Positions 16,833-23,891 of a DNA stretch of 64,000 bases are shown here, piece after piece. Origin of the DNA: Flavobacterium wongokense (GTDB taxonomy: Bacteria > Bacteroidota > Bacteroidia > Flavobacteriales > Flavobacteriaceae). Within the stretch, counting starts at the first letter, position 1. Each line of letters starts with the position of its first letter. The stretch lies in assembly GCF_021608265.1 (NCBI RefSeq), contig NZ_JAKIHP010000001.1, forward strand, positions 310,001 through 374,000. Direction: 5' to 3'. The translations under genes and the position numbers were made by a program. Below the pieces are notes generated by a model. It was not told where the DNA came from and searched no databases. It saw nothing but the letters and a program-made list of their open reading frames with translations.

Positions 16833-19469
16833 CTATTTTTTGGTTTTATTATAAATCGTAAACAACGGAATATCTATCAGCACCGAAAAGCTCAAACGCC
16901 AGACACTTTTTCCTTTCTCGGGAATCTGTGCACTGCCTTCCTCATAGGTAATGTCGCGCAGGTTGCTGATATGGTTGCAACGGGCACCTATCGTTAAAGG
17001 AGTATTTTTGAAATTATAAAACAAGCCTCCGCCCAGACTCAGGAAATGCTCAAAGCGAAGTTCGCCATAAGTGGCATTGTCGTTTTTAAATCGGGTATTG
17101 ACGAGAGAACCTATATCAAGGAACTCCATGAACAATGATAGCGAACCAATGTTTCCCGGCCAGAAGGAGAACGACAATCCTATCGGAGCCGTAACGCCTG
17201 CATACCAGGAATCCTCATCATTTTTACTTTTTACCCATTCAAAACCACCATTGACTCCCGCATAACTGTTGAGCGAAATATTAAACGGCGAAATCCTCTT
17301 CTGGCTTGATGTTCCAATTGGGGCGATGTAGTTTTTCAGTATTTTTTTCAATTGCACATCGTCTTTATCAGAGGCAATCTGTGCCGCAACAACAAGCAGC
17401 TTGTATTCGGTCTGATGGTTTTTCATCAGATGCCCAAATTCGTTCACAATCTGGAGCATTGCATTCGGGTATTCCTTTTTTACCAAGGCCTCGGTGATGG
17501 ATATCAGCGCTCCGCTGGTTTTGATGATTTTCTCATTGAACCCGAATACGTCATTCAATTCAGTTATCTGGTATACGGTATTCAGGAATTCATACACACT
17601 ATCATTAATCATTTTGAGATAGGCTATTTGGTCCTCAAGAGTATCCAATCTATCTGATTTATTCTTAAGGAAGGTATAGGTGTCATTGAGCTTATTTACA
17701 AAAAGCAGGAGTTTTTTTATCCGCTGGGCCTGTTCCACTTCATCCTTTCCTTGGTTGATATAGTTACGGATTGCCGGATGCCAGCACAATCGCGATTTCA
17801 GATAAAAATAGGTTTTGTTGATGAATTCATCATCTTTAACCTTAAGCGGATCAAGCTCTAAAAGCGGGTCGTACCAAAACGTCCCCGGTCGCTGCTCTGC
17901 AATTAATCCGTTTGAAATAATTGCCAGTACGCTCGTTAATTCATACAGTTGTGTAGATGAATACGAAAGTGCCGAAACCTTATTGATAATATCCGGCAAT
18001 TTAGTGCCCAGCTTACTATTTTTGATAATCTCATTGCCTATCTTGAGCATATCCTTTACCATAGGGTGGCTGTTGAGCTGAGGCAGCAATAGTTCGGGCT
18101 TTTCCATAAATAGTTTTGGAATGTTCTTTATGTCGTTCCTCAGATTGATTTGGAGTGCCGTAATGTCCAATCCGGTATAAGGGTTTCCGGCATTGTAAAC
18201 CTTCCTGATATGTTCCGAGGTAAGTGGAAGCAAGGCAAAGAAACTGCTCGACTGGCTGATTTTGTCTGCGTCATCCTTATCCGGCTCAATGATATCCCTA
18301 AAGAAACGATGCACCGCCATGTTTAGCAGTTCCTTCTCAAACTGATCTGCTATAAGGGTTGACGCTTCGTTGAGGATTGAAGCTTCGAGGTTGAAAGGTG
18401 AAACACCAGCCGCATCATTAAGCATATTTGTTTTATAGGCAAAAAAGGTTGAAGGCTTGTGTTTGATAAGTTCAATATCCTTAATCCCCATGATAAACGC
18501 AAAGGGATTGACACAAGGGGAATACTTGCCTGAAATATCACTGATTTCCGAATCAATTTTCCTGACGTCTATTGTATTGTCCCGTGCATCCTGAAGATAA
18601 ACCATCTTCGCTGCATCAAAACTGGTAGGATTCTTTAAGTATTCCAATTCATCGATGCTTTTCGGTTCTCCTGCAATTGGCATGTATTGTAGAATGAACT
18701 GGCGCATCTCCTTTTTTTGCCCTTCGGTAAAAAAATCGCGGTTATCAGCATATCCCATGAAATTGGTAATCATGGTCTTATCATTACAGCTTTTGTAAAG
18801 GTATTTTTTGTTCCCGAAGAATTTTTTTTGTGCATAGGTATCCTCAATTCCGTCACCATCACTGCAGCCTCCTTCAAAAATGTGCCATAATCCCAACCAA
18901 TGCCCTGCTTCATGCGTTAGCGTATTCTTGTTTTCAATAACGTTCTCATAATCTATGACAATTCCATGATTGGTAGTTTCAGTCGGTGTATAAGCGCCTG
19001 TATTGGTATCACAGATATATACATTCAGGTAACGATAAGGGTCGTACATCGGGCTTTCTGCAAATGCCTTTCTTTGCTTGTATTTAAAGACTGAAGTACT
19101 GGTCTTATGCCTGATAATTCCTCTGGTGCCTGTTCCATCCGGTAATTTTTCGGCCAAAAAAAACCGTATGTTAGTATCTATTTGGGCATATTTTGCATCT
19201 GCCGGCCTGTTAGCATTAACTAATGGATTCAGAGGTGTCAGCCCGGCAAAATCAAATTTTAAGGTGTTCAGGACCTTAATGATATCAGCATCTTTAACAT
19301 TTTCATCCTCATTCTTATACAATACATGGAAAACAACCGGAATGTAAAGTGTCTGTCCAGTATCGTTAATGTCTGTCTGAGGAGCTGGCAGTTGTACTCC
19401 GTTGTAAACCGACCTGCAGCTGGTTGCTAAAACGGCGTAGAGGAATAGTAAAAGTAATCTTGTTTTCAT
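16833..19469 (-). CDS. Lipoprotein M43-type zinc metalloprotease with barrel-like C-terminus
   Basis: 878 residues. A lipobox (LATSC, Cys18) marks an acylated lipoprotein. The protease domain has HEAGHWLGLWH (186-196), the HExxHxxGxxH zinc motif, followed by a Met-turn in NFMGYADN, as in the M43 (pappalysin-type) family. M43 proteins are normally 300-450 residues; here a long helical middle (~280-720) and a C-terminal ~150 residues of alternating strands (SLNSYAGVNGGFEW, GVTAPIGLSFSFWP, HFLSLGGGLFYNF) are added. The end resembles half of an outer-membrane barrel, so it may sit at the outer membrane. It lies between the PLD-like and LpxR-like genes. Confidence 0.75.
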   Translation of the reverse strand: MKTRLLLLFLYAVLATSCRSVYNGVQLPAPQTDINDTGQTLYIPVVFHVLYKNEDENVKDADIIKVLNTLKFDFAGLTPLNPLVNANRPADAKYAQIDTNIRFFLAEKLPDGTGTRGIIRHKTSTSVFKYKQRKAFAESPMYDPYRYLNVYICDTNTGAYTPTETTNHGIVIDYENVIENKNTLTHEAGHWLGLWHIFEGGCSDGDGIEDTYAQKKFFGNKKYLYKSCNDKTMITNFMGYADNRDFFTEGQKKEMRQFILQYMPIAGEPKSIDELEYLKNPTSFDAAKMVYLQDARDNTIDVRKIDSEISDISGKYSPCVNPFAFIMGIKDIELIKHKPSTFFAYKTNMLNDAAGVSPFNLEASILNEASTLIADQFEKELLNMAVHRFFRDIIEPDKDDADKISQSSSFFALLPLTSEHIRKVYNAGNPYTGLDITALQINLRNDIKNIPKLFMEKPELLLPQLNSHPMVKDMLKIGNEIIKNSKLGTKLPDIINKVSALSYSSTQLYELTSVLAIISNGLIAEQRPGTFWYDPLLELDPLKVKDDEFINKTYFYLKSRLCWHPAIRNYINQGKDEVEQAQRIKKLLLFVNKLNDTYTFLKNKSDRLDTLEDQIAYLKMINDSVYEFLNTVYQITELNDVFGFNEKIIKTSGALISITEALVKKEYPNAMLQIVNEFGHLMKNHQTEYKLLVVAAQIASDKDDVQLKKILKNYIAPIGTSSQKRISPFNISLNSYAGVNGGFEWVKSKNDEDSWYAGVTAPIGLSFSFWPGNIGSLSLFMEFLDIGSLVNTRFKNDNATYGELRFEHFLSLGGGLFYNFKNTPLTIGARCNHISNLRDITYEEGSAQIPEKGKSVWRLSFSVLIDIPLFTIYNKTKK

Positions 19470-19509
19470 ATTCTGATTTTATGTTTTTGTGGATTGGATA
19501 AATTCTATC

Positions 19510-21315
19510 TCATTTAATATACAAATCCCGCTGCCTACTCTTCAAATCATTAGGATTGAACCAGCTTTTGTACCATATCTTGGCACTGGTCTGCATATCG
19601 TCGAGGACCATAGGCTTGGTTGGGTCTACCTCAAAGTTGCGCCAGTGGAAATGGTCTACCAGCCTCAAAGCTTCCACCGCAAAGGCTGTCACCACATCAT
19701 CATCGTGGATTTCAATCAGGTTGTCCCCATTCTTCTGTTCCGGGCTAAAAGCAAGGTTGCTGCTGCCACAATACACCACTGGGTCGGTACCCCTGAAATT
19801 CACCACTATGAATTTATGGTGTATCGCATAGCCGTCGATTTTGGCTACCGTTCCAAAAGGAGGAGGCAGCACATTGGCTGTTCCCCTTCCCGCCACACGG
19901 ATTCCGTTATAGTTGTTCGGTTTGTATAAAAATACTTCGTAATCTACCGCGTCTTTGCTGATGGTATCGGTGATGCCATACGTAAAAATGTTAGGGTTTT
20001 TCAGCTGGGTCTTTACCGCGTCGAGAATGGCGCTGGCACTTCGGTCTTTCATGATGGCGAACAGCAGGTCGGTATTCCCCGCTTTGGTAATGCGGTCCTT
20101 GATGCGGTCAAAGATGCGCTGTGCATCGGGTTTGGAATGCGGTGCAAAGGTAACCGTCATCTTAGGCATGCCTGGTTCGTTGAAATCATAATCGAGGACC
20201 GTCGGCTCCTTGCCTTTCAGCCCATCGATTTTTGCTTCCGAAAAGGAGTTTTCAAACAGCGTATTGTAGATTCCCGCAATGTTGGTGTTGTCAAAAATCA
20301 CCACATGGTTGGAATTGACATAAAGCCCGTTGGTTGAAAAATTGGTCGAACCGGTCAAAACCCGCAATGGCACTCCTGCCGCATCGAGCATGATGAAAAC
20401 CTTGCAGTGTGCCAGTCCTTTATAATGCCCTCTGACAATTGCAGAGTTTCCTGTTTTTACGGCATTGAATTCGGTTTCAAAATTGCCTTCAAACGAATTG
20501 GGGTTTCCGTGGTCGCCCACAGCAGTACCATCATTATCCAATATGATTTTGAGCCTTCCTTCCTGCGCCAGTGTCAAAAACCTTTTGCATATTTCGGGCT
20601 CATCCAAATCATAGGCAAGCACTTTTAAACTCAGATTTGGATCATTGATGATGGCATCCAGGAAGTCAAGTATGCGCTGCCTTGCCTGCCAGCCAAGCCA
20701 TTTGTGCTGCTCTTCAAAAGTATAATCGACATCCTCATAATGCCTGGTGGTATCATTCCATCGCGAAGCGGTATCGGCTTTTTCGGTAATGTCAAAAAGC
20801 AGCGTTGTTTCATCGGGACGGACTTTATTATTATTGACATTGAACCGTTTGGCGTAAGCCACAGAAGAAACAAACCCTCGGGTAAAACCCACCTTGGTCT
20901 GCTTCATATCAAAAGGGCTGACATTGATTTCGATGGTAACCGTTAATGTGGCATCCAAAGGAAGTAAAGTAGTTCCCTGCAGGTAACGCGGGGTGATTTC
21001 ATAAACATAGTTACCAAAAACCGCCTGTTGGGTATTGACATTGGTATTCGGCACATGTACCCAGTTGAACTTCTGGATGGGTGCATACAAAGTCGAATTC
21101 TTCTCATTCGCAGGCGCATTGGTTGTGATGGTTGCCGGAAACGTCAGCCGGTTGTAGATGTAATACCTTTCGATGCTTCCCTTCAATCCGTAGCGGATCG
21201 TAAAGCCCGCAATATTATCCCTAAGGCTGGGAATTAGGTCAAACGCCAATAGTGTCATTGCATCTCCTTTATAGGCGCGGACACTTACTCCATTAATTTT
21301 ATTGAATGTGTTCAT
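19510..21315 (-). CDS. Phospholipase D-like protein with two HxK motifs
   Basis: 601 residues. The N-terminal ~200 residues look like a beta-sandwich (many strands, no signal peptide). Two PLD half-domains follow: HCK at 303-305 with GSTNFS (322-327), and HHK at 499-501 with GSSN (517-520). The HxK...GS(T/S)N pattern is that of the phospholipase D superfamily, which hydrolyses or transfers phosphodiesters in lipids or nucleic acids. The canonical Asp of the first motif can be placed at D311, but the second copy lacks a clear one. First gene of an operon with the M43 and LpxR-like genes. With no signal peptide it is either cytoplasmic or exported by another route. Confidence 0.8.
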   Translation of the reverse strand: MNTFNKINGVSVRAYKGDAMTLLAFDLIPSLRDNIAGFTIRYGLKGSIERYYIYNRLTFPATITTNAPANEKNSTLYAPIQKFNWVHVPNTNVNTQQAVFGNYVYEITPRYLQGTTLLPLDATLTVTIEINVSPFDMKQTKVGFTRGFVSSVAYAKRFNVNNNKVRPDETTLLFDITEKADTASRWNDTTRHYEDVDYTFEEQHKWLGWQARQRILDFLDAIINDPNLSLKVLAYDLDEPEICKRFLTLAQEGRLKIILDNDGTAVGDHGNPNSFEGNFETEFNAVKTGNSAIVRGHYKGLAHCKVFIMLDAAGVPLRVLTGSTNFSTNGLYVNSNHVVIFDNTNIAGIYNTLFENSFSEAKIDGLKGKEPTVLDYDFNEPGMPKMTVTFAPHSKPDAQRIFDRIKDRITKAGNTDLLFAIMKDRSASAILDAVKTQLKNPNIFTYGITDTISKDAVDYEVFLYKPNNYNGIRVAGRGTANVLPPPFGTVAKIDGYAIHHKFIVVNFRGTDPVVYCGSSNLAFSPEQKNGDNLIEIHDDDVVTAFAVEALRLVDHFHWRNFEVDPTKPMVLDDMQTSAKIWYKSWFNPNDLKSRQRDLYIK

Positions 21316-21400
21316 CCTGTAACTGATTAAGGTTAAACGTTGGGTTATAGTGCCGAAAATGATTCAGCAGTATTTTGCAATAAATAATGTGGTATTAATA

Positions 21401-21434
21401 ATCGTAAATGCTGTGGTATTGAGTGATTTACGAT
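21401..21434. promoter_or_regulatory. Inverted repeat upstream of the PLD operon
   Basis: ATCGTAAAT (21401-21409) and ATTTACGAT (21426-21434) form a perfect 9-bp inverted repeat spaced 16 nt, with the direct repeat TGTGGTATT threaded through it. It lies 85-120 nt upstream of the PLD-like start (minus strand) and is a candidate operator. Confidence 0.4.
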
Positions 21435-21533
21435 ACCCTAATGTAGAAATTAAATTTTAACATTCGGTGAAGTGCATTCTTTAATCGTCAAACGACAATT
21501 TTAACAGGATGAAATGCAGCCTCTACTAATCAC

Positions 21534-21559
21534 AAAAGGCTGCCTAAAAGCAGCCTTTT
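21534..21559. terminator. Terminator after the three-gene minus-strand operon
   Basis: AAAAGGCTGC / GCAGCCTTTT, a perfect 10-bp stem with a 6-nt loop, just past the stop at 21577 of the 356-residue gene. It separates that operon from the PLD operon. Confidence 0.8.
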
Positions 21560-21576
21560 ATATGGAACAGGCAATG

Positions 21577-22647
21577 CTAGTTGGTAATGGCATTGTTGGT
21601 GGTGATACCCCATTTGATTCCGATGATGGAAACCAAATTATCCGAGCCTTCAAAATTTTTGCCAAAACCTCCATTAAGGACCAACTGATCGGTAAGCTTG
21701 TATTTGATATTACCTACAGAGCGGTAATTATCCTCCTGTTTGGTCCTTTTAATGTATTCATATCCAAAAGAAAGCCTATTAAACTGAAGCTCCACTTTGG
21801 CTCCGATATCGGTATCTTCAGTTCGTGTGTAACTCATCGAAGCTGCATCGTAGGTCATTTTGTCTACTAAAAACCTTGCGTACTGGTACAAACAAATATA
21901 GTTTTTCTCACCGCCGAGGGTAATGTTTTCATTTAGGGTCGCCCAGGCACCAAACCTTCCAAAGTTTGCTTTACCTGAAAACTCATTCATAAAAAAAGTA
22001 TCGTAGGCAGCTGCCACATCCAAAGACAGGAAAGGTTTTAAATTCTCCAGCTCTTCATTGGCATCATAAACGGCTGAGCTTTCCTTGATGTAAGCAGGGT
22101 CTTTTGACATTTCGTCTATTTTGGCCTTATTCCATTTATTGTATTCGGCACTTCCGGCAGCAAAAGGATTCGCGGCAATGTTTAAATCTGTATTCAACTT
22201 TTCGGTAAACGCTTTCAGTTTGGCCTTTAAGGAAGTAATGGCTGCCAGTTTTTCTTTTGAATTAATGGTAATCAGATTGGTCCGGATTCCTGCAGAAACA
22301 TTTTGGACGCTGTCTTTTTTAATGGTCGCTATCGAAAGGGACAGGTTTTTCCAAGGTTTGGAATAGGCTTTCTTTTCCTCTTTGTCAAAATAGTTATTGA
22401 TGGTTTTGTATTTGCCACTAACCAGCCAATAAGGGCTGAATTCCAATGCAACGTCATTCGAACCCAGCGCATTGAGCAAGCCAAGGGTAACCGCCTGTGG
22501 CGTACTTGGATTTTCAATCGAGGTCGGGGTAAAATCCATCAGCGTAAATGCCGGTGAAGTCGGCACTTCCAAATCACTAATTTTAATTTCCTGTGCATAT
22601 CCAATGCTACAGGCTATAATGCTGAGTACTGTAAATAACTTTTTCAT
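21577..22647 (-). CDS. Secreted or outer-membrane protein of unknown function
   Basis: 356 residues with a signal peptide (MKKLFTVLSIIACSIGYAQ). Not recognised. The middle (~110-200) is helical and Lys/Ala-rich; the rest alternates strands (GKANFGRFGAWATLNENITLGG, VELQFNRLSFGYEYIKRTKQ, DQLVLNGGFGKNFEG), which suggests a small outer-membrane beta-barrel. Its ATG overlaps the stop of the 138-residue gene by 4 nt, so the two are translationally coupled. Confidence 0.65.
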   Translation of the reverse strand: MKKLFTVLSIIACSIGYAQEIKISDLEVPTSPAFTLMDFTPTSIENPSTPQAVTLGLLNALGSNDVALEFSPYWLVSGKYKTINNYFDKEEKKAYSKPWKNLSLSIATIKKDSVQNVSAGIRTNLITINSKEKLAAITSLKAKLKAFTEKLNTDLNIAANPFAAGSAEYNKWNKAKIDEMSKDPAYIKESSAVYDANEELENLKPFLSLDVAAAYDTFFMNEFSGKANFGRFGAWATLNENITLGGEKNYICLYQYARFLVDKMTYDAASMSYTRTEDTDIGAKVELQFNRLSFGYEYIKRTKQEDNYRSVGNIKYKLTDQLVLNGGFGKNFEGSDNLVSIIGIKWGITTNNAITN

Positions 22648-23060
22648 TGTATTTCTATGACTTTAGTTAGTAATGCTATTTTTTTGTTTGCGGATAAAAC
22701 GATTTCCGTTTTCACACCTTTGTAATGTTTGGATTTGTAAAATTCACCCGGCACATCATCATCTTCAACTAAGTGGTAGTTGATTTCAAAAGTCTTTAAG
22801 AAGGCGTCAGGGTCGGCTTTCTTTTGAAGGTCTAAATAGGTTACGATAACCAATCGGTTGGTTGACTGGAAAAAACTGGTTGCACCCACTTTTGCAAAGG
22901 GTATCAAACCGCTACCCGGCTGTGAGTCGAGTATGATTGTTTTTGCATTGGTAGCGATTAATTCGCTCATTACCCAGGTTCTGGCAAGTTCTGTAAAATT
23001 GAAGCCTACTTCAATGAAAAGGTCAGAATTTGCGGGGCTTACTGCTTTAAAGATTTCCAT
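22644..23060 (-). CDS. Small protein of unknown function
   Basis: 138 residues, no signal peptide or membrane segment. Alpha/beta composition with motifs ATNAKTIILDSQPGSG and NRLVIVTYLDLQKKADPDAFLKTF. Not recognised. It overlaps the start of the following barrel-like protein gene by 4 nt and follows the small membrane protein gene by about 110 nt. Confidence 0.6.
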   Translation of the reverse strand: MEIFKAVSPANSDLFIEVGFNFTELARTWVMSELIATNAKTIILDSQPGSGLIPFAKVGATSFFQSTNRLVIVTYLDLQKKADPDAFLKTFEINYHLVEDDDVPGEFYKSKHYKGVKTEIVLSANKKIALLTKVIEIQ

Positions 23061-23172
23061 AAAAATATAGTTTTGCTGCCTACTCTATAAAACCCTTTTC
23101 GGCGTACGGGCATATCGTTTGATTTGGATTTGGCCGGCTTAAAGGCGGCTTAAAAAAGTAAATTGGTCACCC

Positions 23173-23538
23173 TTATTTTTTAACAGCCCCGTCTTTTTCA
23201 AGCGGAACTACCGCAGGAGGGGTTTGGGAAGCATTGAGTTTATTTTTCAGGGTATTGAAGATGCCTTCAATGAAATCGGCACCGGCATAGCCTGCAGCAA
23301 CAATGGTGAACCATAGTTCCCTGTTTGCGATTGTCATTTCTTCCGCCTTCGGTGCTTTGATAAGCATCGCTAGTGCACCGGCAATGAACCCTATAACCAA
23401 TCCCTGGGAAAGCTTGCCTGCCATCACAGGCTTGTTTGGGTCTTCTTTCCCCATTCCGATAATAAAACGGATTCCCTGGCCCATCATGCCCAGAACCCCA
23501 CCAGTGACAATTGCCACTAATAATTGAGTTGTTTCCAT
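23173..23538 (-). CDS. Small integral membrane protein of unknown function
   Basis: 121 residues from the chosen start METTQLLVAIVTGG; a 14-residue upstream extension has no supporting signal. Three hydrophobic segments (about residues 5-22, 45-62 and 75-92), Gly-rich in VTGGVLGMMGQGIRF, and a motif VAAGYAGADFIEGIFN before a hydrophilic tail. The size and helix number recall holins or small inner-membrane proteins, but I cannot place it in a family. First gene of the three-gene minus-strand operon and divergent from the LRR operon. Confidence 0.6.
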   Translation of the reverse strand: METTQLLVAIVTGGVLGMMGQGIRFIIGMGKEDPNKPVMAGKLSQGLVIGFIAGALAMLIKAPKAEEMTIANRELWFTIVAAGYAGADFIEGIFNTLKNKLNASQTPPAVVPLEKDGAVKK

Positions 23539-23592
23539 ACATTTTGTTTTAAAGTTGATATCCAAAAGTACAGTGGGCATTCCAAGGTTTTA

Positions 23593-23675
23593 TTAGGTAA
23601 ATGCCTCAACCTTAGAGGTATTTTACCTAATTGTGCAGCTGTAGGAATTAGGGAAAATACTAATGGGAATTAGGG
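23593..23675. promoter_or_regulatory. Control region between two divergent operons
   Basis: The gap 23539-23891 holds an imperfect inverted repeat with ~15-bp arms (TTAGGTAAATGCCTC at 23593-23607, GAGGTATTTTACCTAA at 23615-23630) and two direct copies of GGAATTAGGG (23644 and 23666) exactly 22 bp apart. These lie between the start of the small membrane protein gene and the LRR gene and could serve both directions. The 22-bp spacing is what dimeric regulators often use. No gene is seen in this stretch. Confidence 0.5.
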
Positions 23676-23891
23676 TTTTACCCAATGGAGTTGCGTAGTT
23701 TTATAAGGAACTTTGGAAATATAAACGAACCGTGGCTTTAACAGGAATCGGTTTATTTAAATGTTTTCATTGGAATTAGAATATTTTACATTATTTTAGT
23801 AAAATCTTTGCCAATATTGTACCCAAATCTAATCTTAACCTATCCATAATCTGGATTATATGTTAATGTATTAAATTTTTACAATTTTATT

